Part shown: one piece after another, positions 18,637-27,865 of the stretch
How the letters are laid out: each line of letters opens with the position of its first letter
Numbering within the stretch: the first letter of the stretch is position 1
From: Candidatus Bathyarchaeota archaeon
Lineage (GTDB): Archaea > Thermoproteota > Bathyarchaeia > TCS64
Length of the DNA: 49,524 bases
Assembly: GCA_014730055.1 (NCBI GenBank)
Contig: WJIV01000058.1
Coordinates: 1-49,524 of the forward strand
Reading direction: 5' to 3'
Made by a program: the position numbers and the translations under genes
The notes under the pieces: generated by a model
What the model was told of the DNA's origin: nothing
Database searches by the model: none
The model's input: only the letters and a program-made list of their open reading frames with translations

Positions 18637-19686
18637 TTAAGGGATTGTCTGCTTTTCCATATGATCCCAAAGAGATGTCATAACCTTAGGTAAAAGGTCC
18701 CTGATTGGTAATTCGTAAGGACATCTATCCTCACATTGCCTGCAATCAATACACGAATCAAGTTTTTCCTTTGCATCTCTTACTGCTTTAACGCGACTCT
18801 CACTCCACCCCATTCTTCTAAGCATTTGTTTCTCGGCTCTCAGTATGAAACTGATGGGGATTCCTTGTGGGCAGGGCTGGCAGTAATTGCACGCCCTGCA
18901 GAATTGTTCTCCTAGCTCTAGTTTATCCTGTTCAATGAGCTCTCTTTCTTTATCGGTTAAGGTCCATTCGCCCTGCCAGACCTTGAAGTTTTCATCGACC
19001 TCATTCATGGTCATCATCCCGGGTATTACAATGTCTACGTTTGGGTTGCTTAACACGTATTTCATAGCAGTGTTGGCGTTACTAAACGCTCCACCTCCAA
19101 AGGGTTTCATAATAATAGTACCCACGTCGTGTTTCTGGCATAGTGGTAGCAGTTCTTGCTCTGGCTCGGTTGTGAGATAGTTGTATGGGATCATTAATGT
19201 TGAAAACAGGTCTGAAGAAACTAACTTCAAACTTAAAGCTGGGCTATGACTAGTAACACTGATGTGATGTATCTTTCCCTCTTCCTTTGCAGTATAAGCA
19301 GCTTCTAATGCTCCTCCGGGTTCTCTTATCTGCTTCCACTGGTCCTCGTTTGATACATTATGTAATTGATAGATGTCTATATAGTCGGTCCTCAGGTTCT
19401 TGAGACTTATTTCCAGCTCATCATTGAGCTCTTCTGCGGTCCTCTTATTACTTTTCGTTGCAAGGTATACGTTTTCTCTCACATCTTCTAAAGCCTTGCC
19501 TATTCGATCCTCACTGTTAGAATAGTTACGTGCAGTATCATAATAGTTCACTCCTAGATCATAACATTTCCTTACAACCTCAATCGCCTCCTCTTCGGAT
19601 ATCCTCTGGATTGGGATACCACCAAAACCTAAGGTCTTGACTTTTAAACCAGTCTTTCCAAGAATTTTCTCTTTCAAAACTATCAA
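18637..19686 (-). CDS. Aldo/keto reductase with C-terminal 4Fe-4S ferredoxin domain
   Basis: A 349-residue protein. Residues 1-270 are an AKR barrel with the catalytic set Asp (NYYDTARNYSNSE), Tyr, Lys (YLATKSN) and His (DIYQLHN). The C-terminus carries two cysteine clusters, CRACNYCQPCP and CIDCRQCEDRCP, expected to bind two 4Fe-4S clusters. Such fusions are common in anaerobes and may move electrons to a ferredoxin. Start is TTG 19686, with a second TTG three codons on. It is divergent from iorA with an 84 bp gap. Confidence 0.9.
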   Translation of the reverse strand: MIVLKEKILGKTGLKVKTLGFGGIPIQRISEEEAIEVVRKCYDLGVNYYDTARNYSNSEDRIGKALEDVRENVYLATKSNKRTAEELNDELEISLKNLRTDYIDIYQLHNVSNEDQWKQIREPGGALEAAYTAKEEGKIHHISVTSHSPALSLKLVSSDLFSTLMIPYNYLTTEPEQELLPLCQKHDVGTIIMKPFGGGAFSNANTAMKYVLSNPNVDIVIPGMMTMNEVDENFKVWQGEWTLTDKERELIEQDKLELGEQFCRACNYCQPCPQGIPISFILRAEKQMLRRMGWSESRVKAVRDAKEKLDSCIDCRQCEDRCPYELPIRDLLPKVMTSLWDHMEKQTIP

Positions 19687-19770
19687 TTAGTAAATAGCTT
19701 ATATGTTTTTAAATCGTGGACATTTATAGGATATCTTTAAAATGATGGCTTCCTCTCTAACTCGATTTAA

Positions 19771-21660
19771 ATGTCTCACCCAGTTGCATTCGATGAGATA
19801 GGAAAAAGAGTGATCCTTATGGGGAACGAGGCGATAGCTAGAGGAGCCATTGAAGGAGGTATAACACTCGCTTCGGCTTACCCTGGAACACCCTCTTCTG
19901 AGATCGGGGATACTTTTGCAAGAGTAGCTAAGGAAATGGAAATCCATTTTGAATGGAGCGCAAACGAGAAAGTCGCATTAGAGGTTGCATACGGAGCGTC
20001 CATGGTTGGACAAAGAGCTATATGTAGCATGAAGCACGTAGGCCTTAATGTTGCTTTGGATATATTGAACCCTATTACCCTGAGGGGAGTCTATGGAGGA
20101 TTAGTAATAGTCTCAACAGATGATCCGAGTCAGCACAGTAGTAGAACTGAGCAGGATAACAGGTGGCTAGGAAAACATAACGATGTTCCAATTATTGAAC
20201 CAAGTAGTCCTCAGGAGGCTAAGGAATTCACAAAGTACGCTCTGGATTTGAGTGAAAGAGTAAAGTTACCGGTCATCATCAGAACTGTTACTAGACTCAG
20301 TCATATGAGGAGCGATGTTGAGTTGGGGTCAATCACCAAACTAAACAGAGATGCTGAATTTGATTGGGAGGGGTTCAGCTATCGTGTTGCTGGATTTGAG
20401 AAACTGTTCAGACGTCATAAGGAAAGACATGGTAAGATAGACTCTGTACAGTATGAATTTGATAATCTCGAGTTTAATGTCATGGAGAAGAAGGGCAACG
20501 AGAAAATAGGTGTCATTGGGGTTGGATTTGCAAGTACTTACGTTAAGGATGCAGTTGATCTACTCGGCCTAGATGGTGATATTGCTCTACTAAAATTGGT
20601 AACCAGCAACCCAATTCCAGAGGGTCTTATTTCGAAATTTTTGGAAAGTCTAGAAACAGTCTTAATAGCTGAGGAAGTAGACCCGTTTGTTGAGATTCAT
20701 GTAAAAGCCCTTGCAAAAGATGTAAATCCAGGAGTTAAAATTCTAGGTAGGCTTAATGGGGAAATTCCACGAGAAGGGGAGTTAAGCCATGAAATAATTG
20801 ATAAAAAAATTGCCGAATTAATGGAGATTGAGCTGGAAGCTGGACTTAGAATAGAATTAGAGGAAGAAAAGAGAGAGCTCCTATTTGACAGAATGCTGAC
20901 AATGTGTGCAGGTTGCCCGCACCGTTCAAGCATTTATGCTCTAAAAAAGGCAGTTAAAGAAGTAAAGGGAGACCTCAAGAACGTAGTAGTCAACGGGGAC
21001 ATAGGCTGTTATGGATTGGCTCACGCTCCACCAATGGATTTTGAGGACACTTACTTTTGTATGGGCGCAAGTATAGGGGTTAGTCAAGGTATGCAGAGTT
21101 TTGGGATCGACACAATCGCGTGGATAGGTGATGGTACTTTCTTCCACGCGGGTATTCCTGCTTTGCAGAATGCTGTTCATAACGGACATAATATCAAGAT
21201 TGTTGTTGCAGACAACAGTGCAGTAGCGATGACTGGATTCCAGACGAATCCTCAGATGGGTGTTACAGCAACTGGAGAGAAAGTGGAGCCAATAATGATA
21301 GAAGATGTTGCGCGTGCTTCTGGTGTAAAGCACGTTGAGGTTGTAGATCCCTACGATCTTGATGCTGCCGAAGAGGCATTTAAGAGAATGCTCAATGCTG
21401 ATGGTGTAGCTATGGTAATTGCTAGGAGAGTCTGTGCAGCAGTTGCCATAAGGGAGATGAGACCAAATAAACCTCCAGTCTATCAGGTAAATCAGGAAAT
21501 CTGTATTGGATGTAAACAGTGCTTGAACACCTATGGTTGCCCAGCTCTAATATGGGATGATGATATGAGGAAAGCTAGTATAGACTCTACACTGTGTATG
21601 GGATGCACAAGTTGTGTACAAATATGCCCAGTCGGAGCGATAAAAAGGAGAGACGAGTAA
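19771..21660 (+). CDS. iorA: Indolepyruvate:ferredoxin oxidoreductase alpha subunit
   Basis: A 629-residue thiamine-diphosphate enzyme that oxidatively decarboxylates aryl pyruvates from Trp, Phe and Tyr to aryl-acyl-CoA, reducing ferredoxin. The N-terminal pyrimidine-binding domain starts at MGNEAIARGAIEGG with TLASAYPGTPSSEIGD. The TPP-binding region has GDIGCYGLAHAPP and WIGDGTFFHAG. The C-terminal ferredoxin domain has CIGCKQCLNTYGCP and CMGCTSCVQICP for two 4Fe-4S clusters. The length is typical. The TAATG junction couples it to iorB. Confidence 0.96.
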   Translation: MSHPVAFDEIGKRVILMGNEAIARGAIEGGITLASAYPGTPSSEIGDTFARVAKEMEIHFEWSANEKVALEVAYGASMVGQRAICSMKHVGLNVALDILNPITLRGVYGGLVIVSTDDPSQHSSRTEQDNRWLGKHNDVPIIEPSSPQEAKEFTKYALDLSERVKLPVIIRTVTRLSHMRSDVELGSITKLNRDAEFDWEGFSYRVAGFEKLFRRHKERHGKIDSVQYEFDNLEFNVMEKKGNEKIGVIGVGFASTYVKDAVDLLGLDGDIALLKLVTSNPIPEGLISKFLESLETVLIAEEVDPFVEIHVKALAKDVNPGVKILGRLNGEIPREGELSHEIIDKKIAELMEIELEAGLRIELEEEKRELLFDRMLTMCAGCPHRSSIYALKKAVKEVKGDLKNVVVNGDIGCYGLAHAPPMDFEDTYFCMGASIGVSQGMQSFGIDTIAWIGDGTFFHAGIPALQNAVHNGHNIKIVVADNSAVAMTGFQTNPQMGVTATGEKVEPIMIEDVARASGVKHVEVVDPYDLDAAEEAFKRMLNADGVAMVIARRVCAAVAIREMRPNKPPVYQVNQEICIGCKQCLNTYGCPALIWDDDMRKASIDSTLCMGCTSCVQICPVGAIKRRDE

Positions 21661-22259
21661 TGGAAACAGTAAAAGTTGTAATCTCAGGAGTTGGTGGACA
21701 AGGTACCCTTCTTGCATCAAGAATCTTAGCTGAAGCATCGATAAACGCTGGACTCAGTGTTAAAATAGGCGAGACATACGGTATGGCCCAAAGAGGGGGT
21801 CCAGTAATGGGTCACATACAGATAGGGGGAAAGGCCTATAACCCTCAAATTAGGAAGGGTGAGGCGGATGCACTTGTAGCATTTGAACTTGCCGAAGCGA
21901 CCAGAAGAGGGATAACCTATCTAAAAGAGGATGGGTTAGCTCTGGTCAACTCTAGAATTACCGCTCCAGTCGAAGTTATATCCGGAATGGTTCCTTACCC
22001 CCCTAAGAACAAACTGTTATCATTACTAAACAAGGTAACAAAAAACGTATACGACTTTGATGCAACTAAATTAGCCGAGGAAGCTGGGGACTCGATAGCT
22101 ACCAATGTTGTTATGCTAGGAGCACTATCCAAAAGTGGAGTGCTTCCATATGATGAAGAAATACTACTTAAGACATTAGAGGAAAGTCTTCATCCAAGAT
22201 TCTTAGAACTAAATATGAGAGCGTTTAACCTAGGAAAAAATGCTTTTAAAAGACTCTAA
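21660..22259 (+). CDS. iorB: Indolepyruvate:ferredoxin oxidoreductase beta subunit
   Basis: A 199-residue partner of IorA from the gamma-type domain family of 2-oxoacid:ferredoxin oxidoreductases. It has VISGVGGQGTLLASRIL near the start, then GETYGMAQRGGPVMGHIQIG. I chose the ATG at 21660 because it shares one base with the iorA stop (TAATG) and places the GGQG motif at the usual distance. A longer frame from 21594 would lie inside iorA. Confidence 0.95.
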   Translation: METVKVVISGVGGQGTLLASRILAEASINAGLSVKIGETYGMAQRGGPVMGHIQIGGKAYNPQIRKGEADALVAFELAEATRRGITYLKEDGLALVNSRITAPVEVISGMVPYPPKNKLLSLLNKVTKNVYDFDATKLAEEAGDSIATNVVMLGALSKSGVLPYDEEILLKTLEESLHPRFLELNMRAFNLGKNAFKRL

Positions 22260-22428
22260 TATTTATTTCAAAATATTGTTTTGGGGGTCAATAAATTTCA
22301 GATTTGAATCAGAAAAAGAAGAAATTAACTCTGCGTACTTATAGTGAAATGTTAAAGATTTTACTAAAAGATTTAGACTTTAAATCTTACGTATTAAAAA
22401 ATCAAATAATTATAATTCTGCGAGGATG

Positions 22429-23883
22429 TTATAGTTCCCAAATTTTGAAGCTCTGGGGACTTACCTCGTCACTGGTTTTCTTTTGATAGTGATTATCCGG
22501 TATCCTGTCCCAAATATCCTTAGCGGTTTCTTGAACCTCCTTAACCAATTTTTCTTCATCGATTGTTAGTAGTTCTCCGTTATCAATTACTAATTTACCG
22601 TTTATTATAACATATTTGACATCATTTCGACTTGAAGAGTTTACTAGGTTCTTTATAGGATCCCGGCATGGCACGTTATTGATAGTCTCCATATCCACAA
22701 TGACAATATCTGCAAGTGCACCCTTCTCAAGACGTCCTAAGTTACTTCGACCAATAGCTCTTGCTCCTCCAATCGTTGCGCTTTTAAAGATCTCCCTTGA
22801 GGTACCACTAAAACATGACCAGTCAGCTAACTTACTAGTATAACTGGCCATTCTCATCTCGTTAAGCATATCCTGGGGGGAAGTGTCACACCCAATAGAA
22901 ACATTAATTCCCTTTTCTATGTATTTACTATGGGAGTGCATTTTGTTACCTCTCTTTATGAAGACAAGAGGATCATGACTTACGGTTGCTCCCGATTTCG
23001 CAAGTATCCCTAGGTCACCTTCACCCTCAGAGGGATATCCAAGTAGAGGATGCCCAGAAATTGCCCAACCATGCCCTATTATTAGGTCTGGTCCTAATAG
23101 TCCGGTTTCATTCAAAAATTCGATTGGAGTACATCCATACATCCTAATCATATTCTGGAACTCTACAACCCACTGTGCAGCATGTATACTCACTGGCACA
23201 TTTAGTTCATTTGCTTTCTCTCTCACGGCTCTCTGCAATTCGGCGCTGACCTTATCCACCGTACTAGGGTATAGGGCAGCGATTATTCTCCCATCGGACG
23301 CTCCATCGTATTTTTTTATAAAATCTTCAGCTTCATTAAGTTGCGCCATTCCATGCTCTAATCCAAGCCATTCCGTTGTAAGATTGGCTGCTTGATCTCT
23401 AATCCACTTACCATCTTCAATATTACATCCTTCGACTGCCCTGATTCCAATCTCATCTATGTATTTTACAGTAGTCTCAGGTCCAAGCGTGCTTACCATA
23501 CCTATTTCCAACATAGTGGTACATCCGCTTCTTAGGAGTTCAGCCATGCTATATTTTGCAAAGACATGGAAATCCTGAGGCTTTATTGATTTCCCTAGAG
23601 CTGTAAGGTTCTCACCTAGAGAAGACATATAAAAATGCCTAGCACCTACATCGTCAATAAATCCCTTATCTTTTGGAGCTGTACTTGCATGAGTATGAGT
23701 ACATATTAATCCTGGAATAACTAAATGATGATTAGCGTTTATCCATCTGTCAACGGATCCGGAAAAGTTCTTACCAATGAATTTTATCCGATTTTCCTCA
23801 GTTATTACTACACCCTCTCGGATTAAGCGGTGGTTTTTTCCGTCGAATCCAATTATCCATTTTCCTCTTATACCAATAGACAT
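22429..23883 (-). CDS. Metal-dependent amidohydrolase (TRZ/ATZ/cytosine-deaminase-like)
   Basis: A 484-residue protein of the amidohydrolase superfamily. Metal and catalytic motifs are GLICTHTHASTAP (HxH near residue 63), VSIHAAQW, IIGHGWAI and the aspartate in SIGCDTSPQD. A composite end domain has LEKGALADIVIVD. It probably deaminates or hydrolyses a ring nitrogen compound. The usual Glu after the SIHA motif reads Gln-Trp here (AAQW), so the reaction may differ from classical deaminases. Start is ATG 23883. It is convergent with iorB, with a 169 bp AT-rich gap that holds nothing else I can support. Confidence 0.85.
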   Translation of the reverse strand: MSIGIRGKWIIGFDGKNHRLIREGVVITEENRIKFIGKNFSGSVDRWINANHHLVIPGLICTHTHASTAPKDKGFIDDVGARHFYMSSLGENLTALGKSIKPQDFHVFAKYSMAELLRSGCTTMLEIGMVSTLGPETTVKYIDEIGIRAVEGCNIEDGKWIRDQAANLTTEWLGLEHGMAQLNEAEDFIKKYDGASDGRIIAALYPSTVDKVSAELQRAVREKANELNVPVSIHAAQWVVEFQNMIRMYGCTPIEFLNETGLLGPDLIIGHGWAISGHPLLGYPSEGEGDLGILAKSGATVSHDPLVFIKRGNKMHSHSKYIEKGINVSIGCDTSPQDMLNEMRMASYTSKLADWSCFSGTSREIFKSATIGGARAIGRSNLGRLEKGALADIVIVDMETINNVPCRDPIKNLVNSSSRNDVKYVIINGKLVIDNGELLTIDEEKLVKEVQETAKDIWDRIPDNHYQKKTSDEVSPQSFKIWEL

Positions 23884-24165
23884 TCCAAGTGGATTTGGAT
23901 TACCGTAATATATTAAAAACTTATTATATTTTTAACAAAAGTTTTTTTAAATAAGCTAAAATTTTTTTCCAAGTTATAAAGTTGAATCGTAACAGCCAAA
24001 TTATCTATAGTTAAAATACTTTTTATTGCTGTATGTCAAGAGTCATACCAGATGTTTCAATCAGGATCATGATCGACTTCTAACCTATCATTAATATATT
24101 CCAATTTCGAATGTTATTCTATCCGTACATATTTATAATAACTAAACCTTCTATCTGTGAATATT

Positions 24166-25257
24166 ATGTCAGATGTTGATAGGAAAACAGAATTTTACAA
24201 GGAATCAGCTGAAAAACTTCATGATACCTATAATAGACTTCATCCCCAAGTATTAAGCGAATTTGAGGAAGAAATGCCAAAATATTGGGGCGAAAAATGG
24301 AAGGCAAACACAACCGTGGGGAAATTAAGAACGGTTCTTCTTCATAGACCTGGAAAAGAGTTCTTAAACGTTGGAACCCAAACACCATGGCCCCCATATG
24401 AGGACAGTCTCGCAGCTTGGAGAATGACAGAAAAACCAGACTTAGATGAATTGGTTAATCACCATGAGAATCTCGTTGATGCCTTCAGAGATGAAGGTAT
24501 TGATGTCATAATACGGAAGCCGGATCCTCATGATCCAGCCTATCAAGTTAAGGCGATTTACTGTGATGATGTAGCTCACGCGGCTGCGTATGGACACGTA
24601 ATCCTTCGAATGTATGATCACATAAGAAAAGGTGAGGAATCACCTACCTTCCAAACACTAGCTGAACATAATATCCCTGTAGTAGGAATGATATTTGGAA
24701 ATGGAATGGTTGAAGGTGGACCTTGTGGCTGGCTCGATGAGAAGCATGCAATAATAGAGGTTCATTATCCGAGAGGTAATACCAAAGAACCTGATATTAT
24801 GAGAGCTAACGAGTGGGGGCAACATCAATATGCTAACATTATCAAAGCTCAGGACCCTGAGGTGGATATTCGAATGGGTCCAGGTTACGGTACAAGAAAA
24901 GGAACGATTCATTATAGCATGATAGACAGGCATACAAGTATAGGGGAGGCAAAATATTATGACCGATACCTAACTGACTGGATGAAAGCTGAGATGGATT
25001 GGGAGTTCATAAAGCCACCAGATGACTTAGTAAGTATAGATACCAGAGGGTTTGCCAAAGGACCGGATTGCGGTGTTGTTCTAGAGCCAGGAAAAATAAT
25101 AACAAGTGACCAGTACCCAAAAGCTACAAAGTGGTTCGAGTCAATCGGAATTGAAGTTATTGAGGTGCATATTGATAGTCTAATACGTCCGAGAAACAGC
25201 GGAAGTATCCATTGCTTAGTAGGTAGCCTTAGAAGAGACCCAGAACCAAAAAATTAA
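24166..25257 (+). CDS. Amidinotransferase/arginine-deiminase-fold enzyme
   Basis: About 363 residues of the guanidino-group modifying superfamily. Family features are LRTVLLHRPGKEF, the acidic GMVEGGPCGWLDEKHAII, GTIHYSMIDRH and the C-terminal nucleophile motif SGSIHCLVGSLRRDP. It acts on a guanidino compound such as arginine, dimethylarginine or glycine/arginine pairs, but which one is not decided here. I chose ATG 24166. A GTG at 24157 is in frame, and a TATA-like ATTTATAA centred near 24134 suggests a nearly leaderless mRNA. The 282 bp before the gene are AT-rich, with no other gene seen. Confidence 0.85.
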   Translation: MSDVDRKTEFYKESAEKLHDTYNRLHPQVLSEFEEEMPKYWGEKWKANTTVGKLRTVLLHRPGKEFLNVGTQTPWPPYEDSLAAWRMTEKPDLDELVNHHENLVDAFRDEGIDVIIRKPDPHDPAYQVKAIYCDDVAHAAAYGHVILRMYDHIRKGEESPTFQTLAEHNIPVVGMIFGNGMVEGGPCGWLDEKHAIIEVHYPRGNTKEPDIMRANEWGQHQYANIIKAQDPEVDIRMGPGYGTRKGTIHYSMIDRHTSIGEAKYYDRYLTDWMKAEMDWEFIKPPDDLVSIDTRGFAKGPDCGVVLEPGKIITSDQYPKATKWFESIGIEVIEVHIDSLIRPRNSGSIHCLVGSLRRDPEPKN

Positions 25258-25303
25258 CAATAAAATTTCTATCAAACATTTTTAAGTAATCGTTTTGATC
25301 CCT

Positions 25304-25576
25304 TTACTCAGGGTACTTTTTATTTAATTCGTTCATTATCATTCTTACCATCAAAGTTGCATCAATTAGAAGATATTTCCCACCTAATAATTTAATGAAC
25401 TCTATAGGTTTTCTATCCTCACTTACTAGCACATAATTTTTATCGTAAGCATGTTGGGCTATACTTTTATCGTCAGATCCCTTCAACCCGATTTCATCCA
25501 CCGTAGTAACATCACATCCTAAGATCTCTAGGTGATCTCTTAGCCCAGTTAACATCTCATCAAGAAGTACTTTCAT
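25304..25576 (-). CDS. DUF5615/Mut7-C-like PIN-fold protein
   Basis: A 90-residue protein beginning KVLLDEMLTGLRDHLEILG with GSDDKSIAQHAYDKNYVLVSEDRK. This is the DUF5615/Mut7-C pattern of small PIN-like domains with conserved aspartates (LLDE, DDKSI, SED). Some relatives are toxins of toxin-antitoxin pairs or suspected RNases. Its start overlaps the end of thyX by 17 bp, so it sits at the tail of the thiI-thyX operon. No antitoxin-like partner is visible. Confidence 0.78.
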   Translation of the reverse strand: MKVLLDEMLTGLRDHLEILGCDVTTVDEIGLKGSDDKSIAQHAYDKNYVLVSEDRKPIEFIKLLGGKYLLIDATLMVRMIMNELNKKYPE

Positions 25577-26162
25577 TGTCCCTCACATATCTCTCAATAG
25601 TTTCCTGCATTTCTCCACATGAAAATCTACCTTCAGGGCAGTATCCTAATTGGTAGCAATAAGGCCCGATCCTATTGAATATTTCTGGCTCCACCTTTCG
25701 AACCTGTTCAAGCATAGAATTGGCCAAAGATCTTATCTCCCATTGTGCTCTATTGCAGCATCTTAATCCAAAAAAATGAGCTAAGGATTTTCCGTCCATT
25801 GTCATCAATAGACTTGTCTCAGTAGCATTTGGTAGAAAAAATCTCGCATCCTCCTTAGGAACGCCTTTCTCAACAAGTTGCTCGTATGTATTACTCGAAC
25901 TTTTTATGAATTCATTTACAATATTCACGTCTTTAATAGTTGGAGGTATTACAATTTTTTCGCTCAAACGTTTAACCGTTATATATCTCTGACTTTGCTG
26001 ACTAAAGCTTGCCACTCTATGTCTCACAAGTTGATGACTACACGTTCTGCTTATACTCTCAATAGCGAAAGTATAACTCAAGTGTGGAAGCTGGTTTTTC
26101 CAGTCTAACTTGTAGCTTTGAATCGTGCTTCTAGGTATGTAAGAGAGAAGCTTAGCTTTCAT
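25560..26162 (-). CDS. thyX: ThyX family: flavin-dependent thymidylate synthase, core subunit
   Basis: A 200-residue protein with the ThyX signature RHRxxSxxxxSxR at residues 47-59, LPHLSYTFAIESISRTCSHQ before it, GVPKEDARFFLPNATET, AQWEIR (139-144) and the archaeal tail GYCPEGRFSCGE. ThyX methylates dUMP to dTMP using methylene-tetrahydrofolate or an equivalent, FAD and NADPH. Compared with complete ThyX proteins, about 45 N-terminal residues are missing, including the Ala-Ala-Arg-x-Ser/Cys helix. The FAD-binding N-x-R motif reads DGKS (123-126). The overlapping upstream gene carries the missing elements. The ATG at 26162 overlaps the upstream stop (ATGA), with GAGGG just before it. Confidence 0.88.
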   Translation of the reverse strand: MKAKLLSYIPRSTIQSYKLDWKNQLPHLSYTFAIESISRTCSHQLVRHRVASFSQQSQRYITVKRLSEKIVIPPTIKDVNIVNEFIKSSSNTYEQLVEKGVPKEDARFFLPNATETSLLMTMDGKSLAHFFGLRCCNRAQWEIRSLANSMLEQVRKVEPEIFNRIGPYCYQLGYCPEGRFSCGEMQETIERYVRDNESTS

Positions 26163-26572
26163 TTAGAACCCTCAATAAATTCATATATCCTTGGAGAGAT
26201 ATCCTTAATTGATTTAATAATCTGGTCTCTAAAATCATCAGAGTATTTATTCGAATATTCAACCACGGATCTAAGATTCCCACTAATCAGCCATTTATCT
26301 TTCTGAACTTTTGTTACATTAAAGAACTTTAAGTTAAGTAAAACCTGCAATAGTTCATCCTCTGAGGCCATGATTTCCCAAATTAAGCGGTTATGTTCCA
26401 GTATGTTTCCATGCTGTAATTCTACTCTCCCAACTACTTCATTGACTTTTTCAGGTCTTTCCTTTAAACGTTCAAAAAGAGTACTCGGCTGAGCTCCACT
26501 AGTTGTGGTCAACATGCTCGTAGCTATCAGAGTTTCAATATTTGTAGAATGTGAGATTAGATTAAGTCTCAA
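26159..26572 (-). CDS. ThyX-like partner subunit lacking the RHR motif
   Basis: A 137-residue protein that looks like a ThyX with its centre removed. Residues 1-25 (MRLNLISHSTNIETLIATSM and on) match the ThyX N-terminal strand and first helix. HGNILEH (54-60) matches the H-x-S-x-x-E-H motif. WLISGNLRSVVEYSNKY (94-110) matches the C-terminal FAD-binding segment of complete enzymes. It has no RHRxxS motif. The start is TTG 26572 with a good GAGGTG six bases upstream. It lies 51 bp after thiI and overlaps thyX by 4 bp. I infer a heteromeric ThyX. The alternative is a decayed duplicate. Confidence 0.7.
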   Translation of the reverse strand: MRLNLISHSTNIETLIATSMLTTTSGAQPSTLFERLKERPEKVNEVVGRVELQHGNILEHNRLIWEIMASEDELLQVLLNLKFFNVTKVQKDKWLISGNLRSVVEYSNKYSDDFRDQIIKSIKDISPRIYEFIEGSK

Positions 26573-26623
26573 GGCAGCACCTCAACTTAAGGATGTAGTT
26601 TCATTTAGTTCTTTTATTCTTTC

Positions 26624-27793
26624 TTATATGCTCTGAATTATTCTAATATTTTTAGAAGCTTCTTGGCATAGCTCTATAAGATTTAATTTTTCCTCAATTT
26701 CAGTAATAACTTCAATATTTGATCTGGTTGCAGGGTTTTCTGGCACTACGGTGCATCCGTCTACACTCTTCGCTGTGATGTCATATGTACCAATTTCTCT
26801 CGCAATTTTCTCGATTTCCACTTTATCCAACCCAATTATGGGTCTTATAACGGGTATCTCAACCGATCTATCTAGCACAAACAGGTTATCTAATGTTTGA
26901 CTTGCGACTTGGCCCAGACTCTCTCCTGTGATAATACCTTTGGCCTTTTCAGACTTGGCGAAAAGATAAGCTATGCGATACATACTTCGCTTACACAATA
27001 TACAGGAGTATCTTCTATTTTCAGTTTCTAGAATTCTCTCCATAATATCTCCCATTGGTGCTGAGTAGAGATGAAATTCTTCGGGAACGTAGTCAGCAAT
27101 TGCTTCAAAGGACTTTACTGCTCTATTGATGTAGCTCTCACCTATGTAAGGAGTTTGATCCATGAAAAGAGGAAGTACCCTGACCCCTCGTTTCATCAGC
27201 AACCAAGTTGAGACTGGACTGTCTATGCCTCCGCTGAACAAGGAGACCATAGAACCTTGAGTACCATAAGGTAGGCCCATTACCCCAGAAACCATCTCGG
27301 TATATATGAAGGCTTCCTGATCTCTAACTTCAATATAAAACGTATGATCAGGGTTATCTAAATCAACATGAATATCTCTTTCCTTAAGAGCATCCAAGAC
27401 ACTGCTACCAGCCTCTACAGCTAAGTCTCTACTCCCGAAGGGATGATCCCCAACAACTTTTGGACGTATAGCGAAACTATCACCACGATTCATCTTCTTT
27501 CTTGCTTCTTCGACAACTTGATCTATGACAACCTCAAAACTAGCAGTTGTTCTTTTAGCGGGCATAGCCCAGACAACGCCGAATGTTTTTGAAACCTGAG
27601 TTGCAGCTTCATTTGGAACTCCATCTACATATATTCGACCAAATTTAAGGGTGATATCAGGTTCGGGGTATCCTGCAGCAATAACCATTTTCTTGATATC
27701 ATTACCTAGTTTTCGCTCAAGTCTCCTTCTAACATATTTACCCTTGAGAGCAATCTCACTGTAACTTGCTAAGATAGTCACAAAAGTAATCAT
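26624..27793 (-). CDS. thiI: tRNA 4-thiouridine synthetase ThiI
   Basis: A 389-residue protein. The N-terminal NFLD/THUMP region starts SYSEIALKGKYVRRRLERKL, and the PP-loop is MVSLFSGGIDSPVS. Later come CILCKRSMYRIA and GIITGESLGQVASQTLDNL, both typical of ThiI. It adenylates U8 of tRNA and inserts sulfur. It also may supply sulfur for thiamine thiazole. There is no C-terminal rhodanese domain, as is usual in archaea. It heads an apparent operon with the two ThyX-family genes and a DUF5615 gene. Start is ATG 27793. Confidence 0.93.
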   Translation of the reverse strand: MITFVTILASYSEIALKGKYVRRRLERKLGNDIKKMVIAAGYPEPDITLKFGRIYVDGVPNEAATQVSKTFGVVWAMPAKRTTASFEVVIDQVVEEARKKMNRGDSFAIRPKVVGDHPFGSRDLAVEAGSSVLDALKERDIHVDLDNPDHTFYIEVRDQEAFIYTEMVSGVMGLPYGTQGSMVSLFSGGIDSPVSTWLLMKRGVRVLPLFMDQTPYIGESYINRAVKSFEAIADYVPEEFHLYSAPMGDIMERILETENRRYSCILCKRSMYRIAYLFAKSEKAKGIITGESLGQVASQTLDNLFVLDRSVEIPVIRPIIGLDKVEIEKIAREIGTYDITAKSVDGCTVVPENPATRSNIEVITEIEEKLNLIELCQEASKNIRIIQSI

Positions 27794-27865
27794 ATAATCG
27801 AGTCTCTTAAAGAGTTAGGATTATGTTTAAAAATCATCTTTTCATGAATAATAACGGTGTAATAG

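Noticed and set aside
22304..22486. 60-codon plus-strand open frame between iorB and the amidohydrolase
   Set aside because: It is low-complexity Lys/Leu/Ile text in AT-rich DNA and runs into the end of the opposite-strand amidohydrolase gene.
24065..24074. Ten-base palindrome GATCATGATC upstream of the amidinotransferase gene
   Set aside because: A single short palindrome about 60 bases before the TATA-like box, with no second copy in the region. Not enough to call an operator.
25560..26572. Reading the thyX pair as one gene broken by a frameshift
   Set aside because: Both products contain segments that match the C-terminal part of ThyX, so joining them does not give one normal-length enzyme. 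Each has its own start and ribosome site.
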